Origin: an uncultured Clostridia bacterium
GTDB taxonomy: Bacteria; Bacillota; Clostridia; TANB77; CAG-508
Length of the DNA: 27,722 nt
Assembly: GCA_947631315.1 (NCBI GenBank)
Contig: CANRLA010000007.1
Coordinates: 1 to 27,722, forward strand
Direction: 5' to 3'
Shown: positions 15,766 through 23,285 of the stretch, one piece after another
Position numbering within the stretch: position 1 is the stretch's first letter
How the letters are laid out: each line of letters opens with the position of its first letter
Made by a program: the position numbers and the translations under genes
Notes under the pieces: model-generated
Database searches by the model: none
Seen by the model: the letters and a program-made list of their open reading frames with translations, nothing else
Told to the model about the DNA's origin: nothing

Positions 15766-16440
15766 TTACAAAATTGCATTAATGTCAGCCCCTGCATCAA
15801 GTAAAATTTTTACAATTTCACCATGTTTGTTTTCTGCTGCAAAGCGAATAGCATAATTGCCATTAGCCGTAACATCAGCTCCAGCATCGATTAAAAGCTT
15901 AACAACTTCTATATGACCGTTTTGAGCTGCAAGGCGAATAGGATAGTTATCAATAGCAGTAATATCAGCTCCAGCTTTAATTAGGAGTTTGACAGTTTCA
16001 ATATATCCGTTTTGAGCTGCTCTACAAATTGCATAATTATTATCAATCGTAACATCAGTTCCAGCACCAATTAGCAACTTAACAATATCAGTATACCCTT
16101 TTATAGCAGCATAGCGAAGAGCATAGTTGTCATTAACCGTCACATCAACTCCATTGTCAATTAAGAGTTTTACAACATCAGTATGCCCATTTATAGCAGC
16201 AGTGCGAATAGCCTTCGTAGTATCAGCTCCATTGTCAATTAAGAGTTTTACAACATCAGTATATCCATTTTTAGCAGCATAGAAAATTGCTAAGTTGTTA
16301 TTAGCTTTTACATCAGCTCCTATTAATATAGCAAATTCAACTAAACCAGCATTGTCTAAATTTTGTTTTAGAAGTTCATTCCGCCTTTCTTGTGGTAATT
16401 GCCTACATTTTTCAATTAAGTTTTCAATGTTCATTTCCAT
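15766..16440 (-). CDS. ankyrin-repeat protein
   Basis: The 224-residue protein has an N-terminal helical cap (1-30) and then seven ankyrin-type units, six with the core (N)YAIRxAAxNGHxxVVKLLIDAGADVTA. The units are about 30 residues, not 33, and one (around residues 77-103) is three residues shorter. There is no signal peptide or membrane helix, so it should be cytoplasmic; ankyrin arrays bind protein partners, and no enzymatic motif is present. The start is ATG 16440, 8 nt after AGGAGG. It is oriented against nearly everything else in the window, has its own consensus promoter (16538-16566) and converges on the methyltransferase gene. Two units share an identical 36-nt DNA stretch, a sign of recent internal duplication. 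Confidence 0.92.
   Translation of the reverse strand: MEMNIENLIEKCRQLPQERRNELLKQNLDNAGLVEFAILIGADVKANNNLAIFYAAKNGYTDVVKLLIDNGADTTKAIRTAAINGHTDVVKLLIDNGVDVTVNDNYALRYAAIKGYTDIVKLLIGAGTDVTIDNNYAICRAAQNGYIETVKLLIKAGADITAIDNYPIRLAAQNGHIEVVKLLIDAGADVTANGNYAIRFAAENKHGEIVKILLDAGADINAIL
16149..16262. repeat. identical 36-nt tandem copies inside the ankyrin gene
   Basis: The 36 bases at 16149-16184 are identical to those at 16227-16262, a spacing of 78 nt (26 codons). They encode TDVVKLLIDNG in adjacent repeat units. Flanking bases are similar but not identical. Such identity in repeats that otherwise differ at many codons indicates recent duplication or gene conversion. Confidence 0.85.
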
Positions 16441-16478
16441 ACAAATTTCCTCCTATTTTAATTAAAATATTTTAAAGC

Positions 16479-16529
16479 CTAACATAGTGTTAGAATTTAT
16501 AAGGATACAAACAAAGGTAAATATACCTT
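16479..16529 (-). promoter_or_regulatory. two small hairpins in the ankyrin gene leader
   Basis: The predicted minus-strand transcript begins near 16531 with a hairpin, AAGGTA/TACCTT (16529-16514), followed by CTAACA/TGTTAG (16493-16479), about 40 nt upstream of the ribosome binding site. The first could protect the 5' end. Neither matches a regulatory RNA class I recognise. Confidence 0.35.
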
Positions 16530-16537
16530 AGAACATT

Positions 16538-16566
16538 ATTATATAATACTATTATGTAAATGTCAA
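16538..16566 (-). promoter_or_regulatory. consensus sigma-A promoter of the ankyrin gene
   Basis: On the minus strand a perfect TTGACA (16566-16561), a 17-nt spacer and a perfect TATAAT (16543-16538) occur. Transcription would start near 16531, giving a leader of about 90 nt. It is the only full-consensus promoter seen in the window. Confidence 0.88.
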
Positions 16567-16652
16567 TGCTGCGAATAGTTAAGATAACAATGGATAATTA
16601 ATTTATAATATAAAAATCTTCTATAAAAAATGAAACTTAAATATAACTTATA

Positions 16653-16680
16653 TTGACTTTTTGTAGTAGTATGATAAAAT
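16653..16680 (+). promoter_or_regulatory. promoter of the cadherin-like protein gene
   Basis: TTGACT (16653-16658), a 16-nt spacer and TAAAAT (16675-16680), preceded by TGA (an extended -10), lie about 48 nt upstream of the start codon at 16728. Confidence 0.65.
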
Positions 16681-16727
16681 CTATAATGTATTATTTTAAT
16701 ACAAAATATGTAGGAAGGAAGCTAAAT

Positions 16728-17612
16728 ATGAAAAAAATTAACATAATAGTAATTTCAATATTTATTATACTTTTTTCTATATCAACATATCATATTTCTT
16801 ATGGTGCAAATGAAACATATTTAACTAATGAAACTACAGACAATCTTAAAAGTGAAAAAGAGAATAATTATCTGCAATCCCTTTTGGTCGAAGACTATGA
16901 GTTATATCCTGAGTTTAATAAAAATATTTTAACATATTATATAGTATTGTCACCTGATGCAAAATCTGTAAATGTAACAGCTAATGCTGAAAGTGAGAAG
17001 GCTAAAACAAAAATTACTGGAAATACTAATTTAAATAAAACAGAAAATACAATAAAAATAATGGTTACAGCTGAGAATAAAACTACTAGAACATACAATA
17101 TAATTGCGACTAAACAAGAAGATAATGGACTTAGTCTTACATCTTTATCTATTGAAGGAAATGATTTATCAAACGAACTGGATGGTTTTAACCATTATTG
17201 TACTTTTAACTATAAAACTAACAAAGATACTGTAGATTTAGAGGTTAAAGCAATTGCTAATCAAGATGATGCAACTATTGAAATAGTAGGAGATAGGGGC
17301 TTAAAAACAGGAGAAAATCTAATTACTATTATTCTAAAAAATGAAAAAAATACATCAGTCTATGAAGTTTTAGTTAACATTAATGCTGATGATACAAAAG
17401 CTGTACAAGCGACTGAAGTTAAAAACGATGATTTTTGGAACAATTTCAAAGAGAGTGTAACTAACTTTTTTCAAGATGTATATAAAGTAATTGCTCTTTT
17501 ATGTGTAATTGCATTTATATTAATAATTTTAATTATTAGTGCAATAATAAAACTAGTTAAAAGTAAAAAAGCAGATAAGAATAGGGAAAGACTTAGAAAA
17601 AGAGTAAAATAA
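16728..17612 (+). CDS. secreted membrane-anchored protein with two cadherin-like beta-sandwich domains
   Basis: The 294-residue protein starts at ATG 16728: AGGAAGGAAG stands just upstream, the promoter overlaps the longer upstream frame, and MKKINIIVISIFIILFSIST is a typical signal peptide, probably cleaved near residues 26-28. Two cadherin-like beta-sandwich domains (PF12733 type) follow at about 48-131 and 136-218, each with the pattern of L-L-x-D/E-x-x-L-x-P/N-x-F and a closing YxI/V strand. After a spacer rich in Asp and Asn, a membrane helix (254-276) and a basic tail anchor it in the membrane with the domains outside. Such domains occur in surface proteins of clostridia and probably bind carbohydrate or protein; the ligand is unknown. 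It lies 39 nt upstream of the phosphofructokinase gene. Confidence 0.82.
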   Translation: MKKINIIVISIFIILFSISTYHISYGANETYLTNETTDNLKSEKENNYLQSLLVEDYELYPEFNKNILTYYIVLSPDAKSVNVTANAESEKAKTKITGNTNLNKTENTIKIMVTAENKTTRTYNIIATKQEDNGLSLTSLSIEGNDLSNELDGFNHYCTFNYKTNKDTVDLEVKAIANQDDATIEIVGDRGLKTGENLITIILKNEKNTSVYEVLVNINADDTKAVQATEVKNDDFWNNFKESVTNFFQDVYKVIALLCVIAFILIILIISAIIKLVKSKKADKNRERLRKRVK

Positions 17613-17651
17613 ATTTGATGTAAAACAGAAGAATAATTTAGGAGGTTACAA

Positions 17652-18791
17652 ATGTTAAAAAGAGTTGCAATTTTAGCAAACGGTGGAGATGTTGCTGGAT
17701 TAAATCCAGTTATAAGAGCGATAAAAAGGACAGCAGAAGAAAATAAGATAGAGTGTTATGGTTTTATTGATGGTTATAAAGGTTTAGTTGAAAACAAATT
17801 TATCAGACTAGACCATCAACCAATAGCAAATGGGATACTTCCAAAAGGTGGCTCAATAATAGGTTCTTCAACTAATACAATAGTATTTAACTATAAAATT
17901 ACTAATCCTGATGGAACTGTTGAATACAAAGATTTATCTGATTTATGTGTGCAAAATATGATGAATGACCGATTTGACTGCTTATTTACATTAGGAGGAG
18001 ATAGCACTCAAAAGTCAGCAAGAGATTTATTCATAAAAGGTATAAATGTAATCGGTGTCCCAAAGACAATAGATAACGATGTTATGTGTACAGAAATTAC
18101 ATTTGGAAATAATACAGCTGTTTCAGTTGCAGCGGAAGCTCTTGACAGGCTTCACACTACTGCTGAAACACATCACAGAATAATGTGCTTAGAGGTTATG
18201 GGTAGATATGCAGGATGGATAGCTTTAGAATCAGCAATAGCTGGAGGTGCTGATGTCGCTCTAATTCCAGAGATTCCTTATGATATAGATAAAGTGGTTG
18301 AAAGTATAAAAAGAAGAATTGCAAGAGGAAAACAATTTAGCGTAGTTGTTGTTTCAGAAGGCGCTATGGAAAAAAATAAAAAGGCCTCAACCTATAATTC
18401 TGATGTTGATAGTAAAACAGGTATATCAGTGAAATTTGCAGGTGCGGGAGATAAAGTTGCAAAACAACTTCAAGAATTAATAGGATTAGAGGCAAGATGC
18501 ACAACACTTGGATACATGCAAAGAGGAGGAACACCTACTGCTTATGATAGGGTTCTTTCTACAAAATATGGAGCTAAAGCCATGGAATTTGCTATGGAAG
18601 GAAAATTCGGAATATTAACCGTTATCAAAAATGGAAAATTAGACTATGTACCACTTGAAGAAGTTGTAGGAAATAATAAAGAATTAGGTGCAATAGAAGG
18701 AGGAACAAAAGAAAGTAGTATTCGTTATGTTACAATGGATCATGAACTTGTAAAAACTGCAAGAGATATAGGTATCTGTTTAGGAGATTAA
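17652..18791 (+). CDS. pfkA: phosphofructokinase with unusual phosphoryl-donor site
   Basis: The enzyme phosphorylates fructose 6-phosphate in glycolysis; this 379-residue copy fits the longer clade that includes mixed and PPi-dependent forms. The fold is clear: GGDVAGLNPVIRA (11-23), PKTIDNDV (137-144) with the catalytic Asp at 141, MGRYAGWIALESAIAGGAD and LGYMQRGGTPTAYDR. The donor pocket is odd. The position that is Gly in ATP enzymes and Asp in PPi enzymes is Ser118 (GGDST). The next marker is Lys138, as in PPi enzymes. The usual Arg of the GSSR loop is Thr74 (GSSTN). ATP or PPi use therefore cannot be decided from sequence. AGGAGG precedes ATG 17652. It is probably co-transcribed with the cadherin-like gene. 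Confidence 0.92.
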   Translation: MLKRVAILANGGDVAGLNPVIRAIKRTAEENKIECYGFIDGYKGLVENKFIRLDHQPIANGILPKGGSIIGSSTNTIVFNYKITNPDGTVEYKDLSDLCVQNMMNDRFDCLFTLGGDSTQKSARDLFIKGINVIGVPKTIDNDVMCTEITFGNNTAVSVAAEALDRLHTTAETHHRIMCLEVMGRYAGWIALESAIAGGADVALIPEIPYDIDKVVESIKRRIARGKQFSVVVVSEGAMEKNKKASTYNSDVDSKTGISVKFAGAGDKVAKQLQELIGLEARCTTLGYMQRGGTPTAYDRVLSTKYGAKAMEFAMEGKFGILTVIKNGKLDYVPLEEVVGNNKELGAIEGGTKESSIRYVTMDHELVKTARDIGICLGD

Positions 18792-18850
18792 AAGCATTTT
18801 ATAAATGTATAAGTAAAATGATTAAAAAAATAGCAATATAAAAATAAGTT

Positions 18851-18880
18851 AAGGGGTGTCCAAAGATAGGGCACCTTGTA
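18851..18880 (+). terminator. possible terminator after pfkA
   Basis: GGTGTCC (18855-18861) can pair with GGGCACC (18869-18875), including one T-G, over a 7-nt loop. This is GC-rich for the region. The following sequence (TTGTATTT) is only moderately T-rich, so termination would be imperfect. It lies between pfkA and the argS promoter. Confidence 0.45.
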
Positions 18881-18925
18881 TTTAATAAAAGCAATTTTTT
18901 ATCATATTAAATATATCTAAATTTA

Positions 18926-18954
18926 TTTACAACTACAATAAATTTGTGTATAAT
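18926..18954 (+). promoter_or_regulatory. sigma-A type promoter of argS
   Basis: TTTACA (18926-18931), a 17-nt spacer and a perfect TATAAT (18949-18954) would start transcription near 18961, about 30 nt before the argS ATG. The leader is far too short to hold a T-box. Confidence 0.72.
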
Positions 18955-18989
18955 ATGATAAGTAAAAAATGAATAAATGGAGAGTAATA

Positions 18990-20705
18990 ATGGACTTTAA
19001 AGAAATTATTGCATCACTAATTTTTAATAGTATTAGTGATATTCAAATAGACCAAAATGAAATAAAAAGTTTTATAGAAATTCCAAAAGAAAAAGAAAAT
19101 GGAGATTTTGCTTTTCCTTGTTTTAGACTTGCAAAAATTCTGAAAATGGCTCCAAATATCATTGCAGAAAATTTAAAGGAAAAAATAAATATACAAGATA
19201 GTATTATTGAAAAGGTAGAAGCAGTTAGTGGTTATTTAAATTTTTATATTGATAAATCTCATATTGTAAAAAATGCAATTGATAAATTTGATGCACAAAA
19301 AGAAGAATATGGAAAACAAAATATGGGAGAAGGCAAAACTGTTCTTGTTGAGTATTCATCTCCTAACATTGCAAAACCTTTCCACATCGGTCATTTAAAA
19401 ACAACTATAATTGGAAATGCACTTTTCAATATATACAAAAATTGTAGCTATAATACAATTAGCCTAAATCATTTAGGGGACTATGGAACTCAATTTGCAA
19501 AGTTAATAGAAGGATATAAAAGATGGGGAAGTGAATATGACTTAGACATAGATCCAATAGACAAACTTTCTGAGATATATAAAAGAATAAATGAACTTTG
19601 TGAGCAAGATGAAAGTGTACTAGAAGAATGTAGAGAAACATTTAAAAAGTTAGAAAATGGTGATAAATTCTGCGTTGATTTATGGAATAGATTTAAGGAA
19701 TTAAGTTTAAAAGAGTTTGAAAAAATATATAAACTTCTTAATGTTAAATTTGATTCTTATAATGGAGAATCTTTTTATTCTGATAAAATGCAAGAAGTAG
19801 TTGATATATTAGAGAAGAATGGAAAACTTACTACATCTCAAGGTGCTAAAATAGTAGATTTGACAGATAAAGGAATTAAAACACCTTGCATAATAAAAAA
19901 AGCAGATGGAACATCTATTTATGCTACAAGAGATTTAGCTGCAATTCTTTATAGAGCAAGAAACTATGATTTTGATAAATGCATATATGTTGTAGCTGAA
20001 GAACAAAATTTACATTTTAAGCAAATTTTTGAAGTTGCAAAATATTTAGATCTAGATGAAAAATATACAAGTGGCTTGATTCATGTAAGCTATGGTATGA
20101 TAAGACTTCCTGAAGGAAAAATGTCAACTAGAAAAGGAAATTTTGTAAAAGTTGAAGATTTATTGAATGATGCAATTCAAAAAGTAGGAGAAATATTACA
20201 AGATAGAAATGAAGTTGAAGATAAAGATTTAGTTTCAAAACAAGTAGGAATAGGAGCAGTTATATTTGAAGACTTAAAAGAATCAAGAATTAAAAATCAA
20301 GTTTTTGACTTAAATGAAGCATTAAATTTTAATGGGGAAACAGGACCTTATGTACAATATATGACTGTTAGAACTAAAAGTGTTTTAGAAAAAGCGGGAT
20401 ATATTCCAAATAGAGAAGATGTAAATGAAGTATTACTTACAGATGATGAGAGTATTCAATTAATAAAATTACTTGAAAATTTTGATAAAATAATATTAAC
20501 AGCACTAGAAAAAAATGAACCTTCAATTATTGCAAGATATAGTGTTGATTTGGCTAAGTCATATAGCACATTCTACAATGAAAATAAAATAATTAATGAT
20601 GATAAAAGCGTGCAAGATGCTAGATTATATCTAACATACATGACTAAAATTACGCTTACAAATTCATTAAAACTTCTTGGAATTGAAGTTCCTGAGAAAA
20701 TGTAA
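18990..20705 (+). CDS. argS: arginyl-tRNA synthetase
   Basis: ArgS charges tRNA-Arg. The start is ATG 18990, preceded by TGGAGAG at 5 nt; an ATG at 18969 lies upstream of that site and is rejected. The 571-residue class I enzyme has the arginyl-specific N-terminal domain (about 1-90), SSPNIAKPFHIGHLKTTIIG with HIGH at 132-135, an intact KMSTRKG (377-383) and the DALR-type anticodon-binding domain at the C-terminus (about 450-571, with ARYSVDLAKSYSTFYNENKI). The length is normal. It has its own promoter. The polysaccharide genes begin 119 nt downstream with no visible terminator, so some read-through is likely. Confidence 0.96.
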   Translation: MDFKEIIASLIFNSISDIQIDQNEIKSFIEIPKEKENGDFAFPCFRLAKILKMAPNIIAENLKEKINIQDSIIEKVEAVSGYLNFYIDKSHIVKNAIDKFDAQKEEYGKQNMGEGKTVLVEYSSPNIAKPFHIGHLKTTIIGNALFNIYKNCSYNTISLNHLGDYGTQFAKLIEGYKRWGSEYDLDIDPIDKLSEIYKRINELCEQDESVLEECRETFKKLENGDKFCVDLWNRFKELSLKEFEKIYKLLNVKFDSYNGESFYSDKMQEVVDILEKNGKLTTSQGAKIVDLTDKGIKTPCIIKKADGTSIYATRDLAAILYRARNYDFDKCIYVVAEEQNLHFKQIFEVAKYLDLDEKYTSGLIHVSYGMIRLPEGKMSTRKGNFVKVEDLLNDAIQKVGEILQDRNEVEDKDLVSKQVGIGAVIFEDLKESRIKNQVFDLNEALNFNGETGPYVQYMTVRTKSVLEKAGYIPNREDVNEVLLTDDESIQLIKLLENFDKIILTALEKNEPSIIARYSVDLAKSYSTFYNENKIINDDKSVQDARLYLTYMTKITLTNSLKLLGIEVPEKM

Positions 20706-20824
20706 AAAATTAAAAAGAAATATAAATTTAAACAAAACACAAATCTTAAATAGAAAATAAAATAAGAATAAAAGATTAAAGCAAAAATGTGAATGAAATA
20801 TAAATAATAAGAAAGGATTGTACA

Positions 20825-21289
20825 ATGACAAAAGTAATGTTTATATCTAGTATGGGTGGACATTTAAACGAATTAACTCAAATAGATTTTGAAGATTACG
20901 ATTTTAGTATTGTTACTGAGAAAACAGATACAACTAAAAATATAAAAGATAAATACAAAGATAAAGCATATTTTCTTTTGTATGGAACTAGAAAAAATCC
21001 TATAAAATACTTTTTTATACTTTTATTTAATTTTTTTAAAAGCTTATATTTATTTTTAAAGATAAGACCCAAAGTAGTAGTCACTACTGGAACCCATACA
21101 GCAGTTCCAATGTGCTATATAGCAAAAATATTTGGAGCAAAAGTTATTTGGATAGAAACTTTTGCTAACAGAACGACTAAAACTTTGGCTGGAAGGTTAG
21201 TCTATCCAATTGCTGATACTTTTGTAGTTCAATGGGAAGAAATGAAATCTCTTTACCCAAAAGCTAAATACTGGGGGTGGATTTATTGA
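20825..21289 (+). CDS. Alg14-like membrane subunit of a split glycosyltransferase (PssD/EpsF type)
   Basis: The 154-residue protein begins MTKVMFISSMGGHLNELTQI, the pattern of Alg14 and the bacterial PssD/Cps14F group. A hydrophobic stretch (about 58-78) and ARPKVVVTTG-like and IWIETFANR motifs follow, and the end KAKYWGWIY is typical. In the split enzymes this subunit anchors the catalytic Alg13-like partner to the membrane and together they add a sugar, from a UDP-sugar, to a lipid-linked glycan. The next gene overlaps by 4 nt and encodes that partner, so the pair should form a heterodimer. AGAAAGGA precedes ATG 20825. Confidence 0.88.
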   Translation: MTKVMFISSMGGHLNELTQIDFEDYDFSIVTEKTDTTKNIKDKYKDKAYFLLYGTRKNPIKYFFILLFNFFKSLYLFLKIRPKVVVTTGTHTAVPMCYIAKIFGAKVIWIETFANRTTKTLAGRLVYPIADTFVVQWEEMKSLYPKAKYWGWIY

Positions 21290-21759
21290 TTTTTGTAACA
21301 TTGGGAACACAGGATAAAAAGTTTCCAAGATTATTGGAAGCAGTAGAAAAAGTGAAAATAGACGAAAAAATTATTGCACAAATTGGTTCAACTGATTTTG
21401 AGTCAAAGAAAATAGAATTACATAAATTCATGTCTAAAGAGGAATTTGATAATTATATGAAAGAAGCAAGAGTAATCATCTCTCATGCAGGCGTAGGAAC
21501 GATTATAGAAGGATTAAAGCTAAATAAAAAAATGATTGTTGCTGCTAGAAAAAAAGAATACAAAGAACATGTAAACAATCATCAAGAGCAAATTTTAAAA
21601 ACATTTTCAGATAAAGGATTTATTTTACCACTAAACGATTTTAATGATTTACAAGAACTTATTGAGATGGATTTTACTCCAAAAGAATTTAAGAGCAATA
21701 TTAAGAAATTTAATAAAAATTTAAAGGAAGAAATTAAAAATTTAACTGATAAATTTTAA
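21286..21759 (+). CDS. Alg13-like catalytic subunit of a split glycosyltransferase (PssE type)
   Basis: The protein has 157 residues if started at TTG 21286, which gives MIFVTLGTQ, the usual N-terminus of the family, 5 nt after GGGGGTGG. A GTG at 21277 is in frame but lies inside that ribosome binding site. TTG overlaps the TGA stop of the preceding gene (TTGA), a sign of translational coupling. The GT-B C-terminal half-domain shows IISHAGVGTIIEGL and NHQEQIL, as in Alg13 and PssE, which bind the UDP-sugar. In pneumococci such pairs act as galactosyltransferases in capsule synthesis; in Alg13/14 the donor is UDP-GlcNAc, so the sugar is open. A flippase gene follows. Confidence 0.9.
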   Translation: MIFVTLGTQDKKFPRLLEAVEKVKIDEKIIAQIGSTDFESKKIELHKFMSKEEFDNYMKEARVIISHAGVGTIIEGLKLNKKMIVAARKKEYKEHVNNHQEQILKTFSDKGFILPLNDFNDLQELIEMDFTPKEFKSNIKKFNKNLKEEIKNLTDKF

Positions 21760-21852
21760 ATTCACAAAAGTCTATAATTAATAAAAGAGCATAAGAAGAA
21801 ATAATATTCTAATAAAATTTATAAAAATTATTATAATGTTTTAAGGAGAAAG

Positions 21853-23280
21853 ATGAATCAAAAGAAACAATTAGTAAAAAATACAATTATAATAGCAATT
21901 GGAAAATTAAGTACACAGATAATATCATATATTTTACTTCCATTATATACAGCAAAACTTTCACCTTCAGAATATGGAACTTATGATTTTATTTGTACCG
22001 TATCTCTATTTTTATGTCCATTAATTACATTATTAATGGAAGAGTCAATGTTTAGGTTCTTGATTGATGCATCAGATAAAGACGAAAAAAAGAAAATAAT
22101 AAGTCAAACAATAATTTATACATTTTTAGGAACGATTGTATTTATCCCGTTAGCATTATTAGTACTTAAGTTAACAACCGATTATTCAGGATTTTTAATG
22201 TTTGCATTTATTGTCTTTGTAATATCTAATATATTTATTGGACTAAGCAACGCATTAGCAAGAGGTTTAAGCAAAATAAAATTGTATTCACTTTCTAATT
22301 TTATTTTAGGTATAGGAACAATTATATTAAATATAATATTTATTGTATTTTTAAAGGCTGGAGCAGAAGGACTTTTGTGGGCTAATTCTATTGCCAATAT
22401 AGTGACTGCATTAGTTATATTTTATAAATTAAAACTACCGAAATTTATTGGAAAATATGATAAGCCTCTTATGAAGGAAATGATAAGATATTCAGTGCCA
22501 TTAGTCCCAAATAGTATATCTTGGAATATTATTAATATGTCTGATAGAATTATTTTAACACAAATTTTAGGTTCAGCTGCTAATGGAATTTATGCAATGG
22601 CAAGTAAATTTCCAAACATTATTTGTGTAATATATGGATATTTTTATACGGCTTGGAAAGAGTCAGCTGCAAAAATTACAAAGGAAAATAACAAAAACAA
22701 ATACTATAATAGTATTTATCATGACATGAAAAGATTACTGTTTTCAGTAACGATTTGTTTAATTGCAGTTATGCCATTTGCATTTCCGATTTTAATAAAT
22801 AAAACTTATGAGGAAGCATACATATATATACCATTAATTATGATTGCAACATATTATTCTAATTTATCAAGCTATTTTGGTGGAATATTTTCAGCATACA
22901 AAGATACTAAGGTTATGGGAACGACAACAATTGGAGCTGCTATCATTAATTTAGTTATTGATTTAGTATTAGTTAAGCAAATTGGGATATATGCTGCTTG
23001 TATTTCAACACTTATAGCAGATTTAATAATTTATTTTTATAGAAAAAATAAGCTAAAAAAATATATTAAGCTAAAAGAATTAAAATTTGTTGGACCATTT
23101 ATTATTATGTTAATAATTTGTCTTGCATATTATACAAAATATATAGCATTTATACCTAATATAGTGTATTGGATTTTTAATGTAATATCATTGTTAATAG
23201 CAATAACATATAGTATAATAAATAATCTTAATCTAATAAAGCCAATATTAATTAAAATAAAAAGTAAGAAAGGAAAATAA
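21853..23280 (+). CDS. Wzx-type polysaccharide/lipid-linked oligosaccharide flippase
   Basis: This is a 475-residue integral membrane protein with roughly 12-14 hydrophobic helices. The N-terminus, KNTIIIAIGKLSTQIISYI followed by LPLYTAKLSPSEYGTYDF, is typical of the polysaccharide transporter (PST/Wzx) group of the MOP superfamily, and RYSVPLVPNSISWNIINMSD in the middle matches the second bundle. It would move undecaprenyl-linked sugar units across the membrane. It follows the Alg14/Alg13-like pair and precedes glmM, which makes the UDP-GlcNAc precursor, so this is a small glycan locus without a polymerase or an initiating transferase. AAGGAG lies 4 nt before ATG 21853. Substrate unknown. 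Confidence 0.88.
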   Translation: MNQKKQLVKNTIIIAIGKLSTQIISYILLPLYTAKLSPSEYGTYDFICTVSLFLCPLITLLMEESMFRFLIDASDKDEKKKIISQTIIYTFLGTIVFIPLALLVLKLTTDYSGFLMFAFIVFVISNIFIGLSNALARGLSKIKLYSLSNFILGIGTIILNIIFIVFLKAGAEGLLWANSIANIVTALVIFYKLKLPKFIGKYDKPLMKEMIRYSVPLVPNSISWNIINMSDRIILTQILGSAANGIYAMASKFPNIICVIYGYFYTAWKESAAKITKENNKNKYYNSIYHDMKRLLFSVTICLIAVMPFAFPILINKTYEEAYIYIPLIMIATYYSNLSSYFGGIFSAYKDTKVMGTTTIGAAIINLVIDLVLVKQIGIYAACISTLIADLIIYFYRKNKLKKYIKLKELKFVGPFIIMLIICLAYYTKYIAFIPNIVYWIFNVISLLIAITYSIINNLNLIKPILIKIKSKKGK

Positions 23281-23285
23281 TTTTT

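Noticed and set aside
15766..16440. CRISPR-like array from the regularly spaced repeats
   Set aside because: The spacing matches codon-level ankyrin repeats in one continuous reading frame; the repeats differ from unit to unit and there are no spacers or cas genes.
16653..16727. Upstream TTG start for the cadherin-like protein (25 more residues)
   Set aside because: It overlaps the promoter, lacks a ribosome binding site and would bury the signal peptide.
18792..18989. T-box leader upstream of argS
   Set aside because: No T-box sequence or specifier stem is seen, and the promoter at 18926-18954 leaves a leader of only about 30 nt.
21832..21837. TATAAT as a promoter for the flippase gene
   Set aside because: No -35 box is found and the start would fall inside the ribosome binding site; transcription from the upstream pair of genes is simpler.
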